NCBI GenBank assembly: GCA_045105235.1 | Contig: JBGCDH010000032.1 | Span: 186,001 to 250,000, forward strand | DNA length: 64,000 nucleotides | From: GCA-2684655 sp045105235 | GTDB taxonomy: Bacteria > Planctomycetota > UBA1135 > UBA2386 | Direction: 5' to 3' | Shown: in pieces, positions 53,142 to 61,242 of the stretch | How the letters are laid out: the number at the start of each line of letters is the position of its first letter | Numbering within the stretch: the stretch's first letter is position 1 | The notes under the pieces: model-generated | What the model was told of the DNA's origin: nothing | What the model saw: the letters and a program-made list of their open reading frames with translations, nothing else | The model's database searches: none | Position numbers and translations under genes: made by a program

Positions 53142-54595
53142 GCGCCGTTTCGAAGGCGTGGCGGGGCACGGTTGTCGCCGTTCTCATGCTGGCGGGTATT
53201 GCGGCCCAGGCTGGCCGCCACGAGCTCGGGTTGCGCTTGCGCGCCTACGAGCGCCTGCTCGCCAAGACCGAGGACGCGTCACGTCGCGACGCGGCGTTCG
53301 GTGAGTTTGAGCGCGCCGTGCAGGCGTTCTTCCGCTTGGACATGAAGACGGTCGCGGCGCGTATTGACGCGGCCGATCGCTCGCTGCTCGGCGGCGAGTT
53401 TGCGCCGGCGAAGCTCTGGGCGCGCAGCGTGCAGCTAGGGCTGCGGGCGCGGCTGGTCGACGGGGCGAAGGCGACGCTACCGTTCAAGTTGACGCAGTTC
53501 TTTCGTCCCGAAGATGAGCGCGCCGAAGTGTTCGAGCCAGACGGCGTCGTGCTGTCGGTGTGGCTGCACGAAGGCGCGGACGAGCAGCGGTTCGACGTTG
53601 CGGAGCTGCCGTTCGAAGCAGAGCTGAAGCTGGCGGGTGCGCCGGCCGGCGATCATGCGCTGCGCTGGCGCCTGCAGACGGAGGACGGCAAGGCTCTCTA
53701 CGAGCGCGTGCAAGGCCTCTCGGTCGTAGCCAATCGAGATGCGCGCTTTGCAGCGATCGAGCGCGCCGCGAAGGCCGCCAAGGCGGCTGTCAAATCGACG
53801 ATCGAAAGTGAGTCGCTGGTCTTCGTCAGCAATTTGCTGCGCGTGATGAAGCGCCGCACGCCGCACGAGACCCTGCTGCCGGGGAGCGAGCTGCTGGCGG
53901 AGGCCGAACGGCTTGCGGCGGCGTGCGCAAGCGAGCAGCAGGTCTACCAGGTGGCGCGTGCCGGCTCGTTCCATTTGCGTGTCCCGGTTGGTCGCGGTGC
54001 TCTGCCGACGCGACTGTTCGCGCCGCCCCTGCCCGCGTCGATCTCGTCGTTGAAAGCCGCCGAGCAGGCCGGCGAACGGCGGCCGCTGGTCGTCGCGCTG
54101 CACGGCGCCGGTGGCAGCGAGAACCTGTTCTTCGACGGCTACGGCGACGGCATGGCGGTCGCAATGTGCCGCGAGCGCGGCTGGTACTGCGCCTCGCCGC
54201 GCAACGGCATGGGCGGTGTCGATGTGGTCGGACTGATCGACGCGCTGGTGGCGCGCTATCCGATTGACACCGACCGCGTCTTCGTCGTCGGCCATTCGAT
54301 GGGGGCTGCGGCCGCTATGGGCAGCGTCGCGCGGACGCCCGGGCGGTTTCGCGCCGTGGCTCCGGTTTCGGGCGGCGGCCGCGTGCGCCGCAGCGACGCG
54401 TTTGCCAAGGTGCCGTTCTTTGTCGCGGCGGGCGGCCGTGATTTCGGTCGCGCCGGCTCCCTGCGTTTGCGCAAGGCCATGGAGTCTGCAGGTGCCAAAG
54501 TAGAGTGGCGGGACTACCCGGCTGCCGAGCACTTTGGCGTCATGCAGCTGTCGCTACCCGACGTATTCGCGTTCTTCGACAAGCACGCGCGCTAA
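53138..54595 (+). CDS. secreted alpha/beta-hydrolase (PHB-depolymerase/esterase type)
   Basis: A 485-residue exported protein coupled to the giant CRD gene. The signal peptide MSAVSKAWRGTVVAVLMLAG is cleaved near AAQAG. Residues about 25-300 are helical and beta-mixed without a known domain. The C-terminal hydrolase has PLVVALHGAGGSENLFFDGY (oxyanion region), the nucleophile elbow VVGHSMGAAAAMG (Ser near 388), VPFFVAAGGRD (candidate acid) and the catalytic His in AAEHFGVMQLS. Esterases of this kind hydrolyse polyesters, feruloyl or acetyl esters. Substrate unknown. Confidence 0.85.
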   Translation: MSAVSKAWRGTVVAVLMLAGIAAQAGRHELGLRLRAYERLLAKTEDASRRDAAFGEFERAVQAFFRLDMKTVAARIDAADRSLLGGEFAPAKLWARSVQLGLRARLVDGAKATLPFKLTQFFRPEDERAEVFEPDGVVLSVWLHEGADEQRFDVAELPFEAELKLAGAPAGDHALRWRLQTEDGKALYERVQGLSVVANRDARFAAIERAAKAAKAAVKSTIESESLVFVSNLLRVMKRRTPHETLLPGSELLAEAERLAAACASEQQVYQVARAGSFHLRVPVGRGALPTRLFAPPLPASISSLKAAEQAGERRPLVVALHGAGGSENLFFDGYGDGMAVAMCRERGWYCASPRNGMGGVDVVGLIDALVARYPIDTDRVFVVGHSMGAAAAMGSVARTPGRFRAVAPVSGGGRVRRSDAFAKVPFFVAAGGRDFGRAGSLRLRKAMESAGAKVEWRDYPAAEHFGVMQLSLPDVFAFFDKHAR

Positions 54596-54684
54596 AACTC
54601 GCTCGACCGTCTGCTTGACCGAAAGCTGGCGGCGAGACGTGAGGGGATCCTGGACGGCTGCCGCTCGTTGGCGACAATTGCGCC

Positions 54685-56778
54685 ATGCGCGTTTTGCCAT
54701 CCATGCGGTCGTTCTTGGCGTCCCTGTTCGCCCTGGTGCTGTTTGCCTGCCCGGCGGCGGCGACCTGGTCGATTGTCATTGTCGATTTGGCGACCGGGGA
54801 AGTAGCGATCGGCATCGCGACGTGCCTGACGGGATTCGATCTGCGGCCTAGCACCGTGGTGGTCGTGCCCGGTTACGGCGTCGCTGCGGCGCAGTCGTTT
54901 GTCGGCCCGATTTCGCTGCGTGAGCTCGTTCGCGACGGCTTTCTCAACGGCGAGACCGCGCAGCAGATTCTGGCGCAGCTGGCGGCCGCCGATCCGAGCC
55001 ACCAGTCGCGGCAGTATGGCATCGTCAGCATGACCGGCGGCGAGGCAACGTTTACGGGCGCCGGTGCCGGCGGCTTCGCCAATGGCATCACGGGCCAGGT
55101 CGGCACCTTGCGCTACGCCATCCAGGGCAACGTGATCACGGGCCAGCCGGTTCTGGATCAAGCTGAGCTGGCGATCCAGAACACGGTCGGCACGCTCGGC
55201 GACAAGCTGATGGCGGCGATGGAAGCCGCGCGCAGCATGGGCGGCGACGGACGCTGTTCTTGCTCGCCCGCCAACCCGCCGGGCTGCGGCTCGCCGCCGG
55301 CCTCGTTCAACAAGTCGGCTCACATCGGCCTGATGATCGTCAGTCGTCCGAGCGATGTCGACGCGCCGTGCAACGGCGGTCTCGGCTGTGGTGCCGGCGA
55401 CTACTGGATGGATCTGAACGTGGCCAACCAGTCCGCTGGCGCAACCGATCCGGTCGTGCAGCTGCAGGCGCTCTACCAAACCTGGAAGCAGAACCAGCTG
55501 GGGCGGCCCGACCACTTTGAGTCGGTCGTGACCCTGAGCGCGCCAAGTTTGCGCGCCAATGGCCAGGATACGGTCATGGTCAACGTCGATTTGCGCGACG
55601 CGGCCGGAACTTCGGTCGGCAATTTGCTACCGCTCGATGTGGCGCTTGCCGGCAACAGCACGGTATCGAACGTCGAGTTCGGCCCGGTTGTCGCGCTGGC
55701 GAACGGCACCTACGAGTTTGCGATGCGGGGCAACCTGGATGCCGGCGTTGCCGTGCTCGACATCGGTGCGACCGATAGCTTTGGTCGCGTGGGGCTGTGG
55801 CCGCGGCCGACCGTGACCGTTGAGGATGTCTTTGGCGCATGTGGCGCGGGGGCCGTTCCCGATGGCGCCGGCGGCGTTCAGGACGTGCTGACGGTCAACG
55901 GCACGGCCGGCACGAATCGCACCGTGGAAGTTGGCTTCTCGCAACCCTTCACCCTGTCCCTGGATGCGCCGCAGGGCGCGCCCGGACCGTTTCCGGTCGG
56001 CATGTTCGCGCTCTGGCTGCACGCGGGGATCCCGTTGCCCGCGGCCAATCTGCCGATCGGCGGCCCGGCGAACACTCTGTGCTTCACGCCCGATCTACTG
56101 CTGCCCGGCGCGCCGACGGCTTTGGTCGCCGATTCGTTCGGGCTCGGCGGTGCGATTTCGGCTGGACCAGCCCCGTGGAATCTCGCGATCCCTGGCCTGC
56201 CGGTTGTTCTCGACGCGGGGCTTCAGGGCGTGATGGTGGTCGATGGTCAAGGAACGATCGCGGCCACCAACGCCGTGCTGCTGCGCCTCCGCGCGCTGCC
56301 GGCTCCGGTGCTCGACGCCGTCGATCCGCGTTCGCCGACGGCCGGCCAGCTGGTCACGGTTACGGGAAGCGACTTCTTCCAAGGGCTGGTCGCCACCGTG
56401 GACGGAGTGCAGCTGCCGATCACGCTGGTGTCGCCGACTCAGGCCACGTTCGTTGCGCCTGCGAACCTCGCTTGCGATGCGCAGCTCGAACTCGGCAACC
56501 CGGGCGGCGCGTCGTCGCAGACGCCACTCAACCCGACGCCGCTGGTAACCAGCCTGCCGATCACGTCCGGGTCGTCGGCGGGCGGCGGCACGTTCTTTGT
56601 CATCGGGCAGTTCCTGGAAGGGGCGACCGTGACCATCGGTGGCGCGCCGCTCAACGTCACCACCCAGTCCGCGACGGTTGTCGTCGGCTCGGTGCCGCCC
56701 GGCACGCCCGGAGCTGCCACCGTGGTCGTGTCGAATCCGACCGGCTGCCAGGCGACCGCCACCTACACCTATCTATGA
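54685..56778 (+). CDS. secreted DUF1028 protein with TIG-like C-terminal domains
   Basis: A 697-residue exported protein. The signal peptide (about 1-26) ends AAA, and the DUF1028 Ntn-hydrolase-like domain follows directly (TWSIVIVDLATGEVAIGIAT, YGVAAAQSFVGPISLRELVR, EATFTGAGAGGFANGITGQV) to about residue 260. It includes an unusual Cys-rich insertion (CSCSPANPPGCGSPP). The C-terminal part holds beta-sandwich domains, including TIG/IPT-like repeats (PVLDAVDPRSPTAGQLVTVT, PLVTSLPITSGSSAGGGTFF). DUF1028 is uncharacterised. Its stop overlaps the small downstream ORF (ATGA). Confidence 0.87.
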   Translation: MRVLPSMRSFLASLFALVLFACPAAATWSIVIVDLATGEVAIGIATCLTGFDLRPSTVVVVPGYGVAAAQSFVGPISLRELVRDGFLNGETAQQILAQLAAADPSHQSRQYGIVSMTGGEATFTGAGAGGFANGITGQVGTLRYAIQGNVITGQPVLDQAELAIQNTVGTLGDKLMAAMEAARSMGGDGRCSCSPANPPGCGSPPASFNKSAHIGLMIVSRPSDVDAPCNGGLGCGAGDYWMDLNVANQSAGATDPVVQLQALYQTWKQNQLGRPDHFESVVTLSAPSLRANGQDTVMVNVDLRDAAGTSVGNLLPLDVALAGNSTVSNVEFGPVVALANGTYEFAMRGNLDAGVAVLDIGATDSFGRVGLWPRPTVTVEDVFGACGAGAVPDGAGGVQDVLTVNGTAGTNRTVEVGFSQPFTLSLDAPQGAPGPFPVGMFALWLHAGIPLPAANLPIGGPANTLCFTPDLLLPGAPTALVADSFGLGGAISAGPAPWNLAIPGLPVVLDAGLQGVMVVDGQGTIAATNAVLLRLRALPAPVLDAVDPRSPTAGQLVTVTGSDFFQGLVATVDGVQLPITLVSPTQATFVAPANLACDAQLELGNPGGASSQTPLNPTPLVTSLPITSGSSAGGGTFFVIGQFLEGATVTIGGAPLNVTTQSATVVVGSVPPGTPGAATVVVSNPTGCQATATYTYL

Positions 56779-56906
56779 GCGAGAGCATTGCTAGAGATGC
56801 GCAGCCGGCGATTCAGCGCCTGCGCTACAGCATCTCGCTAGGAGGGCTGGAGCTGTGCGTGCTCGCGGCCCTGGTCATGAGCTGGGTGTCCGCGATGGGA
56901 TTGTGA
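56775..56906 (+). CDS. 43-residue membrane protein, or 5' part of a split gene
   Basis: A short frame whose ATG overlaps the DUF1028 stop by 4 bp. It encodes MSESIARDAQPAIQRLRYSI followed by one membrane segment (LELCVLAALVMSWVSAMG), and its TGA overlaps the GTG of the next frame. It may be a genuine small membrane protein coupled to its neighbours. It may equally be the first transmembrane helix of a four-helix protein whose frame was broken by a 1-nt loss near 56902. I cannot decide between these from one sequence. Confidence 0.55.
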   Translation: MSESIARDAQPAIQRLRYSISLGGLELCVLAALVMSWVSAMGL

Positions 56907-57454
56907 TCACGGCATGGGGCGATCCCGCTCCGATGCTAGATCTGGAACTTGGCCATCCCTGGGGAAGACTCGGGGAATCGGTCGCCACAGGCGTTCACGG
57001 ATTTGGCAGCGAGCACGGTGGGGCTGGCGTGCGCATCCTGCAAGGCGGTGCTGTTGTGCGTCTCGACGACATCGCCTCGCATTGGAACTGGACGGTGTGC
57101 GCACTCGGGCTCGGCACGCTGCTTTGCTACATCTTCAGTTTGCATCTGATCGATCGAGCCCTGCGCAACACGCGCTCGGATCGTGCGTTTGGCAAGCTTG
57201 CGCGACGCTGTCGGTGGATTGGCATCTGGCTGGCGCTGAGCTTCGTTGTCGATTGCGTGCGCGTCGGCATCCTGTCGTCGATGGCCGACTCGGTCGTCAT
57301 CGACGGCGTCAAGCTTGATGCCGCCATCTGGAAGAACGAGCTCCACGGCTGGGCCCTTTTCCTCTCGCTGTGTGCGTTTGCGGCTGTCGCCGTCGCTCGC
57401 TATGGGCCAAGCCTCGAAGTGGCGACGCCTCGGCCGGCGCGCGAAGCGAGCTAG
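56903..57454 (+). CDS. three-helix membrane protein (DUF2975-like appearance)
   Basis: A 183-residue product from GTG 56903, overlapping the previous stop. After about 65 extracytoplasmic residues (DPAPMLDLELGHPWG...) it has three membrane segments (VCALGLGTLLCYIFSLHLI, WIGIWLALSFVVDCVRVGIL, WALFLSLCAFAAVAVARYG). The segment RNTRSDRAFGKLARRCRWIG between the first two resembles the loop of DUF2975 proteins, which have four helices; the missing first helix is encoded by the preceding short frame. The TAG stop lies in the CTAG left edge of repeat element B. Confidence 0.65.
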   Translation: MITAWGDPAPMLDLELGHPWGRLGESVATGVHGFGSEHGGAGVRILQGGAVVRLDDIASHWNWTVCALGLGTLLCYIFSLHLIDRALRNTRSDRAFGKLARRCRWIGIWLALSFVVDCVRVGILSSMADSVVIDGVKLDAAIWKNELHGWALFLSLCAFAAVAVARYGPSLEVATPRPAREAS

Positions 57455-57632
57455 TGTCGTGCATCTGATATGGGAGCATTCTGCGGGCGCGAAGGCGCCC
57501 GTCACGGCGTTGCAGTTCCTCGACAGGCAGGTTCCTCGGCAGACCGTATGGAGCATGCATTCGTCGTAGCGCCTTGCGACGAACGCCATCGCATCCCGGA
57601 TCATCCCCCGTCTACCAGATGCACGACACTAG
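57451..57632 (-). mobile_element. MITE-like palindromic element, copy B (full length)
   Basis: A 182-bp element bounded by CTAG on both sides, with 17-bp perfect terminal inverted repeats (CTAGTGTCGTGCATCTG). It contains a hairpin equivalent to GCGTTCGTCGC/GCGACGAACGC and a second hairpin around GGGCG and CGCCC, in reverse orientation relative to copies A and C. It completely fills the gap between convergent genes, and both gene stops (57452-57454 plus, 57629-57631 minus) are the TAGs of the CTAG edges. No transposase is encoded, so it would need a transposase in trans. Confidence 0.8.
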
Positions 57633-59458
57633 CGCCGCTCGACGTCGCGGACCGCAGCGAGCCATCGCGCCGGGCGGCGCGCTGCTGCGGGCAGCGACCG
57701 CTCGATGCGCCAAAAGCCCTTGGCAAACGGCTCGGCGCGGGTGATCCAAGCCACGTCGTCGGTGCTCAGGCCAAACGCATCGCCGGTCAGCGTGTCGATG
57801 CGGGTTGCGAGTCGCTGGCGTTCGTCGAGATCGGTGGCGGGCAAGGCCTGCCTGCACCAGCCTTCTTGTTGGGCCAGCTGCCATAGCCCGTGGGTCCAGG
57901 GCGCCGTCGCGCAGAGGCGTAGCGCGCATTCGGCGAGTTCGGCTTCGGCCCTGGCGCTCGGTCGCGGCAGCACGCATTCGCTCAGGATAAAGCGGTTGAG
58001 GTTGGTGCCGACCAAGCGCATGCGCAGCGCATAGTCAAACGGCAGCGACGACAGCATGGCGCAGCGAGCGGCGAGCTGTCGCATCGAGAGCTGCGCTTTC
58101 GCGGTAGACGTCAAGATGCCAAGCGAGTTGCCGCATGGCACGTCTGGCAGCAGGCACGCGATGGCGGTGCGTTCGTTGGTCGAGTTGCTGAGCGCGCGCA
58201 GCGCAATGCGCGCGTGCGGGCGCTCGCCGGTTCTGGCTTGCCACGCGGCGCTGTCGACCAGGTAGAGCGGCCGCAGTTCGTCGGTTGCCTTCGGGGAACG
58301 CCATCGCGTGCTGTGCCCGGTGCCGCCGGCATGGGCGCCAGCATTGCCATCGAGGTCGTAGACCATGGCGCCTTGCCGAAGTGCCAGCAGGTCCGGCTTG
58401 CCCTCGCAGCGCCAGCTGCCGTCGCCATGGTGTCGATAGCCGCCAGCTTCCGCCTCGTCGCGAAGCGCAAACGCCGCGCGGTCCGACGTCATGTTGTAGT
58501 CGCCCTGGCGCCAGTCCAAGTCTTGGAGCATGGGCGCGCTTGCTTCGCGCATACGCGCCAGGACGTCGAGGTCGCGGGCGCTTTCGATTTCGACAAAGGC
58601 GCCGGATCTAGGGCTGAGCTGCGTCAGCAGGGAGCGATCGTAGCGAGTGGATACGGGCTTCTCGCAGGCCCACTGCGCCACGCTGGTGCGGCCGAATGCG
58701 ACCTGCACGTGCCGGGTGCACGCCCCCTTGGTTGCGATGACGACGCCGAATCGGTAGCGGCTGTCGATGTCGAACACCCGCTGCCGATTCTCGAAGCCAA
58801 ACAGCCACTGCCAGCTGCATGTGTCGAGCAGGATGCGACGCAGGGGCTCGGCTTCACGGTCGAACCAAAGACTCGCCGGCGCGATGAAGCCGAGGCGGCC
58901 GCCGTCGCGAAGCAGCTCGATGCTGCGTTCGAGGAAGAGCCGGTAGGTGTAGAGCTTGCCGTTGCCCTGATAGCGGAAGCGTTGCCGCAGCGCGCGCGTT
59001 TGTTCGCGGGTGTGGCCGTGGCCCTGCAGCGTTTCCCACGGCGGATTGGCCAGCACGCAATCGAACGAGCCTGCCGCGAGTTCGTGAAGGCCGTCGCCGC
59101 AGTGCAGTTCACCGGCGATCCCGCGTCTCTCCAGCGTTTGGCGCAGTAGCTCGACGGTCTGCTGGTCGCGATCCATGCCAACTAGCGTGGCCGCTTTTGT
59201 CTGCGCGCCGGCGAGCACCGCGGCCGCGGCCACCAGAAACGAGCCAGCGCCGGCGGCTGGATCCACGATGCGTAGCGTTCTCGAAGGGGCTAGGTCGCCC
59301 TGCCGCGCGCCAAGGAGAGGTGCGAGCGTGCGTTGCGCGGTCGCCAGCGCGAGGTTGGCAGGGGTAAACCAAACGCCACCCTGTTTGCGCTGCTGATGTG
59401 GCAGCGCGCGCTCGTAGCGCGTCGCGTCGTCGTCGGGTCCGCGGCTAGTGTCGTGCAT
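57629..59458 (-). CDS. N6-adenine DNA methyltransferase (Eco57I/class I type), orphan
   Basis: A 609-residue SAM-dependent methyltransferase. Motif I is VDPAAGAGSFLVAAA (near residue 62), the catalytic motif IV is VLANPPWETLQGHG (near 132), and the N-terminal GGVWFTPANLALATAQRTL is the usual lead-in of gamma-class N6-adenine enzymes. The C-terminal half is probably a target-recognition domain. No nuclease motif or neighbouring restriction gene is seen, so it may be an orphan methylase, or a type IIG enzyme that has lost its nuclease. The best start, ATG 59458, lies inside the inverted repeat of element C (Met-His-Asp-Thr from the repeat), and the TAG stop lies in element B. Confidence 0.86.
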   Translation of the reverse strand: MHDTSRGPDDDATRYERALPHQQRKQGGVWFTPANLALATAQRTLAPLLGARQGDLAPSRTLRIVDPAAGAGSFLVAAAAVLAGAQTKAATLVGMDRDQQTVELLRQTLERRGIAGELHCGDGLHELAAGSFDCVLANPPWETLQGHGHTREQTRALRQRFRYQGNGKLYTYRLFLERSIELLRDGGRLGFIAPASLWFDREAEPLRRILLDTCSWQWLFGFENRQRVFDIDSRYRFGVVIATKGACTRHVQVAFGRTSVAQWACEKPVSTRYDRSLLTQLSPRSGAFVEIESARDLDVLARMREASAPMLQDLDWRQGDYNMTSDRAAFALRDEAEAGGYRHHGDGSWRCEGKPDLLALRQGAMVYDLDGNAGAHAGGTGHSTRWRSPKATDELRPLYLVDSAAWQARTGERPHARIALRALSNSTNERTAIACLLPDVPCGNSLGILTSTAKAQLSMRQLAARCAMLSSLPFDYALRMRLVGTNLNRFILSECVLPRPSARAEAELAECALRLCATAPWTHGLWQLAQQEGWCRQALPATDLDERQRLATRIDTLTGDAFGLSTDDVAWITRAEPFAKGFWRIERSLPAAARRPARWLAAVRDVERR

Positions 59459-59643
59459 CTGGTAGACGGAGAATGATCCGGGATGCGAAGGCGCTCGTCG
59501 CAAGGCGCTGCGACGAACGCGTGTTCCCTACTTCTTGTCGAGAGGCCTTTCTGCCGAGAAGCCTTCCTGTCGAGGAGCAGCAACGCCGTGACGGGCGTCT
59601 TCGCGCCCGCAGAATGCCCCCGATGTCGGATGCACTACACGAG
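59445..59643 (+). mobile_element. MITE-like palindromic element, copy C (full length)
   Basis: A 199-bp element with left edge CTAGTGTCGTGCATCTG and a degenerate right edge (GATGCACTACACGAG), so the right CTAG has become CGAG. Internal segments match copy B in opposite orientation (GGGATGCGAAGGCG, AACGCCGTGACGGGCG, TCGCGCCCGCAGAATG), and the hairpin GCGCTCGTCGC/GCGACGAACGC is kept with one mismatch. It lies between the end of the threonine dehydratase gene and the start of the methyltransferase gene, both on the minus strand. Confidence 0.78.
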
Positions 59644-59676
59644 ATAGCGACGATTTTGGCATCGACGAAGTGGGCG

Positions 59677-60888
59677 TTAGCCGACCGAGACGGCCTGGTA
59701 GCCGGCTTCCTGCAGGCGGAACACGATGCGCTGCACGTGCTCGGCGCCGCGCGTTTCCATCGTTACGTGCAGTTCGGCCTCGCGCGGTGCGACGTCGTTG
59801 AACAGGCGGTGGTGCTCGATATCGACCACGTCGGCGCCGGCGCCACCGATCAGCTGCGTCACGCGCGACAGCACGCCCGGAACATCGTGGATCGGCACGA
59901 TCAGCTTCGCGATCTTGCCGTCGCGCTTGAGCCCGCGCAGCAGCACCGTCGACAGCAAGCGGCGATCGATGTTGCCGCCGCATAGCACGGCTGCAACTTT
60001 GCGGTTCTCGAAGAGCTGTGCGTGGCGCAGCAGTGCGGCATAGCCCGCGGCGCCGGCTCCCTCGGCCACGAGCTTTTGCTGCGACGCGAGCAGCTGCACG
60101 GCTTCTTCGAGATCTGTCTCGCTGACCAGCAGCACATCGTCCAGGCGATCGCGCAGCAGCTCGATGGGCAGCTTGCCCGGCATCTTGACCGCGATGCCGT
60201 CGGCGATGGTGTGCGTGTTGGGGCGCGGCATCGGCTGGCCCTGCAGCGCGGCGTGCATCGACGGGCAGCCTTCGGTTTGCACGCCAAAGATGCGGATGCC
60301 CGGCTTGATGTGCTTGGCCCATACGGCCATGCCGGCACAGAGTCCGCCGCCGCCGATCGGAACTACGAGGGTGTCGATCTCCGGCTGGTCGTCGAGCAGC
60401 TCGCGCGCTGTGGTGCCTTGCCCGGCCACGATGTGCGGGTCGTCATAGGGGTGCACAAACGTCAAGCCTCGTGCGTCGGCGATCTCGAGCGCATGGTCGG
60501 CGCTCTCGGCCAGCGACTCGCCGTGCAGGACGACTTCGGCGCCGTGGCCCTCGGTGCGTTCGACCTTGGCGAAGGGGGTCGTCAGCGGCATGACGATCGT
60601 CGCCGGCAGCCCGAGCCGGCTCGCATGGTGCGCAACGCCCTGTGCGTGGTTGCCGGCCGAGGCCGCAATGACGCCCGGCGGCGGCGTCGTTTGGTTGGCC
60701 AGCGCCGTCAGCTTGTAGCAGCTGCCCCGATCCTTGAACGATCCGGTGTACTGGAGGTTTTCCAGTTTGAGCCAGAGGTCCGTGCCGAGCGGTTCTCCCA
60801 GGCGCGGAGCCGGCACGGTTGGGGTGTGCACGACATGTGGCCGGATGGCTTCGTGGGCGCGTTCGATGTCCGAGGGCGTGACAGTCAT
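59677..60888 (-). CDS. ilvA: threonine ammonia-lyase (threonine dehydratase) with ACT domain
   Basis: A 403-residue PLP enzyme converting threonine to 2-oxobutyrate. The PLP Lys52 is in TGSFKDRGSCYKL; SAGNHAQGVAHHASRLG and the phosphate-binding IGGGGLCAG follow the family pattern. One C-terminal ACT domain (about 325-403, KLIVPIHDVPGVLSRVTQLI) could give allosteric control. The length fits the shorter, single-ACT class found in many bacteria, which may be biosynthetic or catabolic. No other isoleucine gene is near. It is divergent from the DUF1294 gene by 36 bp. Confidence 0.94.
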   Translation of the reverse strand: MTVTPSDIERAHEAIRPHVVHTPTVPAPRLGEPLGTDLWLKLENLQYTGSFKDRGSCYKLTALANQTTPPPGVIAASAGNHAQGVAHHASRLGLPATIVMPLTTPFAKVERTEGHGAEVVLHGESLAESADHALEIADARGLTFVHPYDDPHIVAGQGTTARELLDDQPEIDTLVVPIGGGGLCAGMAVWAKHIKPGIRIFGVQTEGCPSMHAALQGQPMPRPNTHTIADGIAVKMPGKLPIELLRDRLDDVLLVSETDLEEAVQLLASQQKLVAEGAGAAGYAALLRHAQLFENRKVAAVLCGGNIDRRLLSTVLLRGLKRDGKIAKLIVPIHDVPGVLSRVTQLIGGAGADVVDIEHHRLFNDVAPREAELHVTMETRGAEHVQRIVFRLQEAGYQAVSVG

Positions 60889-60924
60889 TGCGTTCGCAGC
60901 CTACTCGGCTCTTAGTATGAACGC

Positions 60925-61206
60925 ATGCTGTTGTGGACTTGGGTTGCGGTGATCGCGTGGAACGTGCTGACGATGTGCGTCTACGGCTGGGACAAGTGGC
61001 GGGCGGGCAAGCAGGGGGCGCGGCGTGTGCCGGAGCGAAACCTGCTGCTTTTGCTGTTCGCGTGCGGCCCGGTCGGCGCCTGGGTCGGCATGCAGTGGTT
61101 TCGCCACAAGACCAAGAAGCAGCCCTTTGGCCGCTGGGCGATGCTCTGGACCGTCGTCAATCCGCTGTGGCTGATCGTCTACTGGACGATCACCGAGCTT
61201 GCCTGA
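60925..61206 (+). CDS. DUF1294 small membrane protein
   Basis: A 93-residue protein with an N-terminal membrane segment (LLWTWVAVIAWNVLTMCVYG), the family motif YGWDKWRAGKQGARRVPERN, a second segment (LLLLLFACGPVGAWVGMQWF), FRHKTKKQPF and a final segment (WTVVNPLWLIVYWTI). This is the complete DUF1294 pattern at normal length. Function is unknown; in other bacteria it is sometimes fused to a cold-shock domain. No cold-shock domain is present here. Confidence 0.9.
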   Translation: MLLWTWVAVIAWNVLTMCVYGWDKWRAGKQGARRVPERNLLLLLFACGPVGAWVGMQWFRHKTKKQPFGRWAMLWTVVNPLWLIVYWTITELA

Positions 61207-61242
61207 TTGCGGTGAGCCTGACGAGCCTGAGCCTGATCGCGA

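Noticed and set aside
57629..59458. Complete restriction-modification or phage-defence system
   Set aside because: Only a methyltransferase is present; neighbours are threonine dehydratase and a membrane protein, and no nuclease, helicase or specificity gene is seen.
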